Assembly (NCBI GenBank): GCA_900769745.1
Contig: CAAGHX010000036.1
Coordinates: forward strand, 1-20,202
DNA from: an uncultured Alistipes sp.
GTDB taxonomy: Bacteria > Bacteroidota > Bacteroidia > Bacteroidales > Rikenellaceae
Direction of reading: 5' to 3'
DNA: 20,202 bases
Shown here: piece after piece, positions 1 to 5,886 of the stretch
Numbering within the stretch: the stretch's first letter is position 1
Layout: each line of letters starts with the position of its first letter
Translations under genes and position numbers: made by a program
The notes under the pieces: model-generated
The model's database searches: none
Told to the model about the DNA's origin: nothing
The model's input: the letters and a program-made list of their open reading frames with translations, nothing else

Positions 1-158
1 ACTTCTTGGGTGACGCTCGCACTTCAATCTTCGACGCTAAGGCTGGTATCGCTTTGACTGACACATTCGTAAAGGTTGTATCATGGTACGACAACGAGTG
101 GGGTTACTCAAACAAGGTATTGGACCTCATCTCAGTTATGAAGGCTTACAACAAGTAA
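1..158 (+). CDS. gap: Glyceraldehyde-3-phosphate dehydrogenase, C-terminal end (partial)
   Basis: The reading frame is open from base 3 (the first complete codon in the window) to the TAA at 156-158 and gives 51 residues. They match the C-terminal end of type I glyceraldehyde-3-phosphate dehydrogenase: an FLGD segment, DARTSIFDAKAGIAL, then the family signature VSWYDNEWGYSNKV and a final helix rich in hydrophobic residues. The enzyme converts glyceraldehyde-3-phosphate, NAD+ and phosphate to 1,3-bisphosphoglycerate in cytosolic glycolysis. The catalytic Cys and the NAD-binding domain lie off the left edge, so only identity and the 3' end can be stated. A strong intrinsic terminator follows 23 nt after the stop, so nothing downstream appears to be co-transcribed. 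Confidence 0.96.
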   Translation, partial: FLGDARTSIFDAKAGIALTDTFVKVVSWYDNEWGYSNKVLDLISVMKAYNK

Positions 159-181
159 TCTATTCCATTATAGATACTTTC

Positions 182-214
182 AAGACCACTCCCAAAAGGG
201 GTGGTCTTTTTTTT
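182..214 (+). terminator. Intrinsic terminator of gap
   Basis: An inverted repeat pairs AAGACCAC (182-189) plus CCC (191-193) with GGG (198-200) plus GTGGTCTT (201-208). It has one bulged T, an AAAA loop, and a run of T on the + strand to 214. It stands 23 nt after the gap stop codon and points the right way for gap. Confidence 0.9.
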
Positions 215-222
215 GTGTCGTT

Positions 223-296
223 GCCGCCGCAAAGGCAGAGGGGCAAAGGCGGAGGGGCAAGGCAAAGAGGCAAGGCGGAAAGGAGGGGCGAGGCAC
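223..296 (+). repeat. T-free, G-rich degenerate short-repeat tract
   Basis: These 74 bases contain no T on the + strand. They are built from imperfect copies of units such as GGCAAAGGCGGAGG and GGCAAGGC, including three GGGG runs (240-243, 254-257, 285-288) and many GG pairs. The tract lies between the gap terminator and the terminator of the minus-strand gene at 375-773. No plausible protein frame uses it: the open frame that crosses it starts inside gap in the wrong frame. Its function is unknown. Confidence 0.7.
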
Positions 297-304
297 TCGC
301 ATAT

Positions 305-333
305 AACAAAAAAAAGAGGACTCGAGTCCTCTT
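305..333 (-). terminator. Intrinsic terminator of the minus-strand gene at 375-773
   Basis: AAGAGGACTC (314-323) and GAGTCCTCTT (324-333) form a perfect palindrome. On the minus strand it is followed by an uninterrupted T run (A run 308-315 on the + strand). It sits 41 nt past the stop of the minus-strand gene. The stem has no unpaired loop as written, so some central pairs must open. Confidence 0.8.
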
Positions 334-374
334 ATATAATATCACAGAAATAAACTGTAGAAAGGTCGCAAGAG

Positions 375-773
375 CTACTCTGCCGCGAGCTTAAGCTCTA
401 TGCTATCGCCACCCCACTGGCTGATTTTGTGCACCTTATTATATATGGCTGTGCGGCCCTGGCTAACCTTCACCTTCATATCGAAGGCGGGCGAATCGGC
501 AATTACATTCGAGATAGGCTCGGTGTTAGTCTGCACATAGACATAGGCCACAATCGAGTGGCAAGGCGAGGTGGATAGTTGTAGCTTGCGTCCACCCTCG
601 AATCCAGCAGGTGCCGCCTTGAGCTTCGAGCTTGCGGGTGCCACAAAACTATTGGCCGTAACGAAATCGGTGCGCTCACCCTTCTCATCAAAGCAGGCGC
701 AGATGATGGTGAGGTTGTAACGCCACAACTCCTCAAACTTACTCTCAATCTCTATTTTGAATACCGATTTCAT
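375..773 (-). CDS. Uncharacterised 132-aa protein
   Basis: I do not recognise this protein. The start is placed at the ATG at 771-773 (MKSVFKIEIESKFEEL). The frame stays open 23 codons further upstream, but that extension is low-complexity and crosses the likely promoter region. The product is about 132 residues, soluble-looking, with no signal peptide or transmembrane segment. It has many alternating hydrophobic/polar stretches (KVFKIEIE-like, LTIICACF, SIVAYVYVQT, AFDMKVKVS) that suggest a mainly beta fold, and ends in WGGDSIELKLAAE. It is a single gene transcribed away from the DUF177 gene, with its own terminator. A minus-strand TATTTTTG box (838..831) could be its -7 element, but no good -33 partner is visible. 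Frame length, isolation between promoter and terminator, and balanced composition suggest a real gene. Confidence 0.75.
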   Translation of the reverse strand: MKSVFKIEIESKFEELWRYNLTIICACFDEKGERTDFVTANSFVAPASSKLKAAPAGFEGGRKLQLSTSPCHSIVAYVYVQTNTEPISNVIADSPAFDMKVKVSQGRTAIYNKVHKISQWGGDSIELKLAAE

Positions 774-830
774 AATTTCCAGCAATAATGAGCCCGAGCA
801 AAATGATGTAACTTGCTCATTTTCGTACCA

Positions 831-838
831 CAAAAATA
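831..838 (-). promoter_or_regulatory. Candidate -7 box for the minus-strand gene at 375-773
   Basis: Read on the minus strand, 838..831 is TATTTTTG, matching the Bacteroidota -7 consensus TAnnTTTG. It lies 57 nt upstream of the ATG at 773. No TTG is found at the expected 19-21 nt further upstream, so this is only a candidate. Confidence 0.35.
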
Positions 839-845
839 GCAATTA

Positions 846-877
846 TTTGCACATTTCGTGAAAAATTTATAATTTTG
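846..877 (+). promoter_or_regulatory. Bacteroidota-type promoter of the DUF177-rpmF-plsX unit
   Basis: TTTG at 846-849 is followed after 20 nt by TAATTTTG at 870-877, matching the -33/-7 promoter form of this phylum. Transcription would start near 884, about 12 nt before the ATG at 896. The -7 box overlaps an in-frame upstream TTG at 875, which argues against using that TTG as the start codon. Confidence 0.65.
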
Positions 878-895
878 CCTGCTATTTGTTGCGAG

Positions 896-1471
896 ATGGA
901 GCTAAACGAAAGATACTCTATTGGTTACAAGTCACTGAGTAACAGCACGTTCGACTATGATTTCGTGGTCGATGATGCCCTATTTGCCGCTTATGAGAGC
1001 CGCGAGGTTTTGGGCGGAAATTGCGATGTGAAGGTGGTTTTGTCAAAAACCGACAGCCAATTAGATGTAGATGTTACAATCGAGGGTAGCGTGGTTTGCG
1101 AATGCGACCGTTGCTTGGAGCCTTGCGATATTGACATCGACTATGAGGGTCATCTCATCGTTCGCCTCTCAACCGAGGAGGGTGAGTACGACGGCGAGGT
1201 GATGTGGCTCAATCCCGCAGAGGAGAATTTAGACCTCACACAATATATATACGAGAGCATCATTCTCTCATTGCCCTATCAGAGAGTTCACACCGAAGGT
1301 GAATGCAACCCCGATATGATGGCGCGCTTCGCACAGGTTACAGCAGCCGAGCTCGATGCTATTGAGGCTCGCGCAGGCAGAGGTAACAAGCCAACCATCG
1401 ATGAGGGGGACTTCAATAAGTTGGCAGCATTGAAGGCTCTAATGCAACAGGACAACGAGCAGGAAGATTAG
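896..1471 (+). CDS. DUF177/YceD family protein (rpmF-linked, rRNA-associated)
   Basis: This 191-residue protein has the layout of the DUF177 (YceD) family: a beta-rich first half, then a cysteine cluster VVCECDRCLEPC (C68, C70, C73, C77) containing the family's C-x2-CL motif, then an acidic segment and a conserved region with NLDLTQYIYESIILSLP. In E. coli, YceD is encoded just before rpmF and is linked to 23S rRNA accumulation; the plant homologue acts in 23S rRNA maturation. The same neighbour is seen here, with rpmF starting 37 nt after the stop. The ATG at 896 is preferred over an in-frame TTG at 875, because the likely -7 promoter box lies over that TTG. The protein should be cytosolic. 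The four cysteines suggest metal binding, which is inference. Confidence 0.88.
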   Translation: MELNERYSIGYKSLSNSTFDYDFVVDDALFAAYESREVLGGNCDVKVVLSKTDSQLDVDVTIEGSVVCECDRCLEPCDIDIDYEGHLIVRLSTEEGEYDGEVMWLNPAEENLDLTQYIYESIILSLPYQRVHTEGECNPDMMARFAQVTAAELDAIEARAGRGNKPTIDEGDFNKLAALKALMQQDNEQED

Positions 1472-1508
1472 TATAGAACAAACGATAACTTAAAATTTAT
1501 ATTGTAAA

Positions 1509-1691
1509 ATGGCACATCCAAAACACAAAGTTTCGTCTACACGACGTGACAAGAGAAGAACTCACTACAAGGCAGTAGTTCCTACTGTTGTTACTTGCTC
1601 TAACTGTGGCGCTGCGGTACTTTACCACCGTGTATGCCCTGAGTGCGGTTTCTACCGTGGCAAGTTGGCTATCGAGAAGAAGGCCGAGTAG
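1509..1691 (+). CDS. rpmF: 50S ribosomal protein L32
   Basis: The 60-residue product begins MAHPKHKVSSTRRDKRRTHY, the highly basic start of bacterial L32. It has four cysteines (C30, C33, C43, C46) as C-x2-C and C-x2-C, the zinc-ribbon (C+) form of L32. The protein is part of the large ribosomal subunit near the peptidyl-transferase region. It lies in the conserved order DUF177-rpmF-plsX. The next 179 nt before plsX hold two predicted hairpins (listed separately). One of them resembles a terminator, so rpmF may be expressed well above plsX. Confidence 0.98.
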   Translation: MAHPKHKVSSTRRDKRRTHYKAVVPTVVTCSNCGAAVLYHRVCPECGFYRGKLAIEKKAE

Positions 1692-1705
1692 TTTTGTTCA
1701 AACAG

Positions 1706-1766
1706 AACGGGAGAGCGCAGGCTGGGGCTCACTTGAGCTAGGTCAAAACGCTCTCTCTTGTTTTTG
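1706..1766 (+). terminator. Terminator-like hairpin after rpmF (possible attenuator before plsX)
   Basis: GAGAGCG (1711-1717) pairs with CGCTCTC (1749-1755), and further weaker pairs can extend the base. An inner GCTC/GAGC hairpin lies at 1727-1730 and 1735-1738. The sequence then runs TCTTGTTTTTG, a T-rich tail. It starts 15 nt after the rpmF stop. No TAnnTTTG promoter is visible between here and plsX, so plsX probably depends on read-through. Confidence 0.5.
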
Positions 1767-1778
1767 AATAGAGAGAAC

Positions 1779-1846
1779 AAAGTCCGATGCCCGATGGCCC
1801 TGCCCAAGGCCACAGAGCCAATGCCTGAGTTGAGCGTCAGACTTTT
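1779..1846 (+). promoter_or_regulatory. Predicted structured leader just upstream of plsX
   Basis: AAAGTC (1779-1784) and GATGC (1786-1790) pair with GCGTC (1834-1838) and GACTTT (1840-1845). This gives an 11-bp stem with one C-A mismatch and one G-T pair, closing a GC-rich loop that can hold a GGCC/GGCC hairpin (1796-1799 with 1808-1811). It ends 25 nt before the plsX ATG. No known riboswitch family is recognised. Confidence 0.4.
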
Positions 1847-1870
1847 AACCCGACTTATAAAGAGAATTAT

Positions 1871-2911
1871 ATGCTAAGAATCGGTATAGATGCAATGGGA
1901 GGTGATTTCGCCCCCGAAGTAGCTGTAGAGGGAGCTGTGATGGCTCTTAAGAAGATTAAGGCAGGCAGCCGTATCGTCCTTTTTGGTGACGAGAAGCGTA
2001 TCCTCGAGCTTTTGGCGAAGCACAACTGCTCGGCCGACAATTTCGATATCGTGGCTACTACCGAGGTAATCGAGATGGGTGACCACCCTGCCAAGGCATT
2101 CACAGCCAAGAAGGATTCGAGTATGACCGTTGGTTTCAACCACCTTGCCGAGGGCAAGATTGATGGTTTTGCCAGCGCAGGTTCGACAGGCGCAATGATG
2201 GTGGGCTGTATGTACGTCGTAAAGCCTATCAAGGGTGTTATCCGTCCTGTTATCTCAACACTTATTCCTATCGTTAAGAACCGTCGCGGTTTGCTTTTGG
2301 ACGTAGGTTTGAATGTTGATGCCAAGCCAGAGGTATTGGCTCAGTATGGTCTGCTCGGTTCAATTTTCGCTAAGCACGTTCTGAAAATCGACGAGCCTCG
2401 TGTGGCACTTCTCAACATTGGTGAGGAGGAGGGCAAGGGTAATGCCCAGGCTAAGGCTACATTCGATTTGTTGAAGGAGCAGAAGGGTATCAACTTCGTT
2501 GGTAACGTAGAGTCATCATACATCTTCACAGGCAAGACTTGCGACGTTGTGGTGAGCGATGGTTTTGTGGGCAACGTAGTGCTCAAGATGGCCGAGGCGT
2601 TGTATCGCATCAACACTCGCCTTACTCCATTCAAGCCATGGCTTTTGAATCTGTTGCGTCCTGTGTTGGAGCCTATCTGCGAGAAGCTCTACTACCACCA
2701 GAACTTCTGGGAATCAATGAACTACGAGAGCGTAGGTGGTACAATCGTAATCGGTGTTAATGCACCTGTAATGATTGGTCACGGCGGCTCATCAGCAAAG
2801 GCTATCTGCAGTTTGATTACTACTATGGAGCGCAATATCGAGAGCCGCGTATGCGACAAGATTCGCGAGGCGCTTGCCGATATGGAGCCTGTAATTGAGG
2901 CTGCTGAGTAG
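1871..2911 (+). CDS. plsX: Phosphate acyltransferase PlsX
   Basis: The 346-residue protein opens with the PlsX signature MLRIGIDAMGGDFAP and carries other family blocks: GDHPAKAFTAKKDSSM, the glycine-rich SAGSTGAMM, VALLNIGEEEGKGN, and VVSDGFVGNVVLKMAE. PlsX makes acyl-phosphate from acyl-ACP and phosphate, which PlsY uses for the first acylation of glycerol-3-phosphate. It is a peripheral membrane enzyme of phospholipid synthesis. Length is normal for the family and the ATG at 1871 places the signature at the very N-terminus. It is the last gene of the DUF177-rpmF-plsX unit. In many bacteria fabH follows plsX directly; here a strong bidirectional terminator ends the unit instead. There is no promoter box in the preceding gap, so expression probably comes from read-through past the two hairpins upstream. 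Confidence 0.97.
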   Translation: MLRIGIDAMGGDFAPEVAVEGAVMALKKIKAGSRIVLFGDEKRILELLAKHNCSADNFDIVATTEVIEMGDHPAKAFTAKKDSSMTVGFNHLAEGKIDGFASAGSTGAMMVGCMYVVKPIKGVIRPVISTLIPIVKNRRGLLLDVGLNVDAKPEVLAQYGLLGSIFAKHVLKIDEPRVALLNIGEEEGKGNAQAKATFDLLKEQKGINFVGNVESSYIFTGKTCDVVVSDGFVGNVVLKMAEALYRINTRLTPFKPWLLNLLRPVLEPICEKLYYHQNFWESMNYESVGGTIVIGVNAPVMIGHGGSSAKAICSLITTMERNIESRVCDKIREALADMEPVIEAAE

Positions 2912-2934
2912 TAAGAGAATACTCAGAAAAAAAT

Positions 2935-2969
2935 AAATCCTGCCTAACCGATGTTAGACAGGATTTTTT
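2935..2969. terminator. Bidirectional terminator between plsX and the GT9 gene
   Basis: AAATCCTG (2935-2942) pairs with CAGGATTT (2959-2966), then CTAAC (2944-2948) with GTTAG (2953-2957), with one C-A mismatch and a CGAT loop. An A-rich run (2927-2937) and a T run (2964-2969) flank it, so it can end both plsX on + and the GT9 gene on -. Confidence 0.88.
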
Positions 2970-3016
2970 ATTTTACCTGATGCAGAATTGCTTCAAGTAG
3001 ATCGGCTAACGGGCTC

Positions 3017-4090
3017 CTACCCTACCAACTCTTTTACCTTATCGACCACCATCTGAGGGGTGATAACCTTCAGACATTTGTAGCTGCCGTTACGACATTT
3101 ACGCTCGCCATATACCGAGCATGGGCGGCACTTCATCTCCTCCTGCAACACACCTCTCTCGTCGCAGCCCCAACCCAAAAAACCAAGAGCTGGGTGGGTA
3201 GCTCCCCAGATAGATACAACGGGTGTAGCTGTAAGCGAGGCCATATGCATAGCCACCGAATCCATCGACACGATGCAATCGAGATGGGCAATAAGATTGA
3301 GCTCATCGCCGAGCTTCACCTTGCCAAACAGAGCCGTAACATTCTCATATTTAGTCTCCATACGCTGGGCAAACTCAGCCTCTGAATCACCGCCGCTATG
3401 GACAAATACTCTCTCATATTCGCCAGCAAGAAGTCCAATAAGCTCCTCCGCCATTGGCTCGGGGTAGGTCTTACCTCTGTGTGCCGAAAATGGCGCAACA
3501 CCAACCCACTTGCCACTCTTCTCGCCCATAGGATTTGGACGCTGCAAAGACTCCTCACGCGATACCGCCTCGGGATTCTCGAACTCAAATCCCATTCTGC
3601 GCAGCACATCACAATAACGCACCACACTATGCTTCAACGGCACTCCGTTGTGGCTGTTGTAACCCACGCGGAACCACTTCTCGACGCGGCCCTTGCGAAT
3701 TCTTTCAACCCTACGGCCGGCGAAACGCATCAACCATCTAAGCTGCATCGAGCGCAACACGCCGTGAGCATCGGCAAAGGCATCGATTCCAAGACCAATA
3801 AGGTCACGCAGCAATCGCCACTCGCCCTTCAAACCCTTGTGGCGGCCCTTGGTGTCCACCTCAAAAATCTCTACGTCCAGACCCTCAAAGAATGGACGGC
3901 AGAGGGCTCGTGTCGCCACGGTTATCTTCACCGACGGATACTCCTCTTTGAAGGCTCGGAGCGTGTGGCTAAGCATTGCCACATCACCCAAGGCCGAGAG
4001 GCGCATCACAGCAATATGTTTGGGCAAGTTTTTGAGCTTTCGCTCTTCGCGTTTTTCGATTCTTCGAGCTTTTCTACTGCTTGTTACCAT
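3017..4090 (-). CDS. Glycosyltransferase family 9 (heptosyltransferase-like)
   Basis: This 357-residue protein has the GT9 (ADP-heptose:LPS heptosyltransferase) layout. The N-terminal motif is IAVMRLSALGDVAML (RLSALGD at 30-36). A C-terminal nucleotide-sugar domain carries VGVAPFSAHRGKTYP (197-210) and MDSVAMHMASL (276-286), where the Asp and His of the D-x-x-x-x-H motif are expected. It should transfer a sugar, possibly heptose, to a lipopolysaccharide core acceptor at the inner face of the cytoplasmic membrane; the substrate cannot be read from sequence. A C-terminal cysteine cluster (C321, C324, C332, C339) resembles that in Bacteroidota homologues. A basic extension of about 23 residues precedes the family core. 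The start at 4090 overlaps the end of the DUF4254 gene by 17 nt, so the two are co-transcribed and probably translationally coupled. Confidence 0.9.
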   Translation of the reverse strand: MVTSSRKARRIEKREERKLKNLPKHIAVMRLSALGDVAMLSHTLRAFKEEYPSVKITVATRALCRPFFEGLDVEIFEVDTKGRHKGLKGEWRLLRDLIGLGIDAFADAHGVLRSMQLRWLMRFAGRRVERIRKGRVEKWFRVGYNSHNGVPLKHSVVRYCDVLRRMGFEFENPEAVSREESLQRPNPMGEKSGKWVGVAPFSAHRGKTYPEPMAEELIGLLAGEYERVFVHSGGDSEAEFAQRMETKYENVTALFGKVKLGDELNLIAHLDCIVSMDSVAMHMASLTATPVVSIWGATHPALGFLGWGCDERGVLQEEMKCRPCSVYGERKCRNGSYKCLKVITPQMVVDKVKELVG

Positions 4091-4679
4091 AAAGTACTGG
4101 GTTAAGTGATGGGTCGTTGTACATCTTCATCTGCTTGTAAGTCTTCATATACTTACGACCCGCCTCGATATCCTCCAACAGCTCCTCGATAGCTGTCGAG
4201 AGATCTACCTGCTGCGAAAGAAGCACGTCGAGCTTCTTCTGGCAAGCATCTTTGTGAGCCTGCTCAACATCCTCACGCTCAACCTCCTGACGCATATGAT
4301 AAATCTTCAGAGCCAAAATCGACAAACGGTCGATGGCCCACGCAGGAGTCTCGGTATTGATGCGAGCATCGGCTGCAACCTCAATATCCTTGTATTTATC
4401 CAAAAAATAAGAGTCGATATACTCCACCATATCGGTACGCACCTGATTAGAGCTGTCTATACGGCGCTTGATGGCCAACGCATCTACAGGATCGATATTG
4501 GGATCGCGAATAATATCCTCCAAGTGCCACTGCACAGTGTCAACAAGGTTCTTCTCATAGAGCAGTGCATCCAACGAGCCAGCCTCGTATGGATTCTCAA
4601 ATTTGTGATCTACATCGTCGTAGAGATGATAGTCTGCGATTACTCGGTTGAAGATTTTATTTGCGTTTTCAGTAAACAT
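4074..4679 (-). CDS. DUF4254 domain-containing protein
   Basis: The 201-residue product is mostly helical, charged and without signal peptide or membrane segment. It contains the block NTETPAWAIDRLSILALKIYHM (108-129), which I recognise as the hallmark of DUF4254, a Bacteroidota family of unknown function often found beside GT9 glycosyltransferases. The gene comes first in a two-gene unit and its TAG lies inside the GT9 coding region (17-nt overlap), so the pair looks functionally tied, perhaps to LPS or surface-glycan assembly. That role is inference. Transcription likely begins near 4771 from the promoter at 4778-4808, leaving a leader of about 90 nt. That promoter faces the promoter of the glucosaminidase gene on the other strand. 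Confidence 0.9.
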   Translation of the reverse strand: MFTENANKIFNRVIADYHLYDDVDHKFENPYEAGSLDALLYEKNLVDTVQWHLEDIIRDPNIDPVDALAIKRRIDSSNQVRTDMVEYIDSYFLDKYKDIEVAADARINTETPAWAIDRLSILALKIYHMRQEVEREDVEQAHKDACQKKLDVLLSQQVDLSTAIEELLEDIEAGRKYMKTYKQMKMYNDPSLNPVLYGNKQ

Positions 4680-4730
4680 ATAATTAGGTTGTTAATGGTT
4701 ATTTTCCTACTATATTGCACGCTATTTTTA

Positions 4731-4761
4731 TTGCTTATTACGTCAAAATAGCCTATCTTTG
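4731..4761 (+). promoter_or_regulatory. Promoter of the glucosaminidase-peptidase unit
   Basis: TTG at 4731-4733, a 20-nt spacer, then TATCTTTG at 4754-4761 match the Bacteroidota promoter form exactly. Transcription would start near 4768, about 18 nt before the ATG at 4786. It is mirrored by the opposite-strand promoter at 4778-4808. Confidence 0.75.
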
Positions 4762-4777
4762 CCTTTGTAGCTAAACA

Positions 4778-4808
4778 CAAAGATAATGATTTTTTATAGA
4801 AAAGCAAC
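4778..4808 (-). promoter_or_regulatory. Promoter of the DUF4254-GT9 unit, facing the plus-strand promoter
   Basis: On the minus strand TTG (4808..4806), a 20-nt spacer and TATCTTTG (4785..4778) match the consensus exactly. The start would be near 4771. The -33 element lies inside the first codons of the plus-strand glucosaminidase gene. The two promoters are symmetric about 4769.5. Confidence 0.6.
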
Positions 4809-5802
4809 ATATTGGGCCATTTTCGCGCTTCTAATCTGCGCATTTCAGGCCAATGCTCAGACCCGCCAGACCAAGGAGGAGTACATCGAGCGCTACAAAC
4901 ATATCGCTATCGACCACATGGAACGTTACGGTATTCCAGCCAGTATCACCATGGCGCAGGGTATCCTGGAGTCTGATAGCGGCAACAGCAACCTGGCTCG
5001 TCGTTCGAACAACCACTTCGGCATCAAGTGCAAGAAAAACTGGACTGGCCAGAGGGTTTATCACACCGACGACGCCCCCGACGAGTGCTTTCGTAAGTAC
5101 GACACCGTAGAGGAGTCTTACGAGGACCACGCCAACTTCCTCGACCAGTCGCCACGCTACGACTCGTTGTTTGCCTACGAGGCTACCGACTACCGCAGCT
5201 GGGCCCGTGGATTGAAGGCTGCCGGCTACGCCACAGCTCCCGACTACGCACAGCGACTGACCAAAATCATCGAGGACAACAACCTCTACCTGCTCGACCA
5301 GGAGAATGGAGCTTCGCTCTACTCCTCTCGTTTCCGCGAGAAGGCTACCGAGGCTGCCCAAGAGTTTGAGCAGAGCAGCAGTGTAAATACTCCCGTTACC
5401 ACCGAGTCGCGTGTTGATCCCAACGATTATCGCGTGGTGGAGCGCACATACAACGGCTTCAGCGTCTATGCCAACAACGGCTCGCACTTCGTCATCGCCC
5501 GCACAGGCGACACATTCGAGCAGATTGCCGAGACCTTTGGCCTCACACCCCATTCGATTCGTAAGTACAACGAAATTGATGCCAAAAGTACCGCCGACCC
5601 AATCCAGGGCGAGAAGATTTACATAGAGCGTAAGCAAAACCGTTGGAATGGCGAGCAGACCACTCACCGCGTGATGCCAGGCGAGACACTGCAGTCTATC
5701 TCGCAAGAGTATGGTATTCGCCTGAGCAAGCTCGCAGCGATGAACAAGCTCAAGGACGATTCGCCACTGCAGCTGGGTGGTCACATCATCTTGCGCAAGT
5801 AA
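4786..5802 (+). CDS. Secreted GH73 glucosaminidase with two LysM repeats
   Basis: The 338-residue protein has an N-terminal signal segment (hydrophobic 9-22, ANAQ cleavage-like site near 22-25). Next is a GH73 N-acetylglucosaminidase domain (about 30-172) with ITMAQGILESDSGNSNLA, where E62 is the expected catalytic acid, and NNHFGIKC. After a linker come two LysM peptidoglycan-binding repeats, about 234-282 (VIARTGDTFEQIAETFG) and 292-337 (HRVMPGETLQSISQEYG). It should cleave the GlcNAc-MurNAc glycan backbone in the periplasm, for cell-wall turnover or division. The ATG at 4786 puts the signal segment at the N-terminus and lies about 18 nt after the predicted transcription start. It leads a four-gene unit whose last two genes are exported peptidases; the next gene begins 84 nt later without a clear promoter. 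Confidence 0.93.
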   Translation: MIFYRKATYWAIFALLICAFQANAQTRQTKEEYIERYKHIAIDHMERYGIPASITMAQGILESDSGNSNLARRSNNHFGIKCKKNWTGQRVYHTDDAPDECFRKYDTVEESYEDHANFLDQSPRYDSLFAYEATDYRSWARGLKAAGYATAPDYAQRLTKIIEDNNLYLLDQENGASLYSSRFREKATEAAQEFEQSSSVNTPVTTESRVDPNDYRVVERTYNGFSVYANNGSHFVIARTGDTFEQIAETFGLTPHSIRKYNEIDAKSTADPIQGEKIYIERKQNRWNGEQTTHRVMPGETLQSISQEYGIRLSKLAAMNKLKDDSPLQLGGHIILRK

Positions 5803-5886
5803 GCCGCCGACTGACAGGTTTTGCGATACGGCTTTGCAACAAGAGCTAAAGATAAACTAACCGAATAATCAAGAAAACACTATACG

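Noticed and set aside
83..394. Plus-strand open frame across the gap 3' end and the repeat tract
   Set aside because: It starts inside gap in the wrong frame, reads through the terminator hairpin and the T-free repeat, and gives a basic low-complexity protein.
774..842. Upstream extension of the unknown minus-strand gene to 842
   Set aside because: The added 23 residues cover the likely -7 box at 838..831 and do not look like part of the folded protein; the ATG at 773 is better.
875..895. TTG start for the DUF177 gene at 875
   Set aside because: The TTG lies within the probable -7 box (870-877), upstream of the expected transcription start.
4831..5784. 317-aa minus-strand open frame opposite the glucosaminidase gene
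   Set aside because: It is the complement of a well-supported GH73-LysM gene, is rich in Val/Leu in a way typical of antisense frames, and matches nothing.
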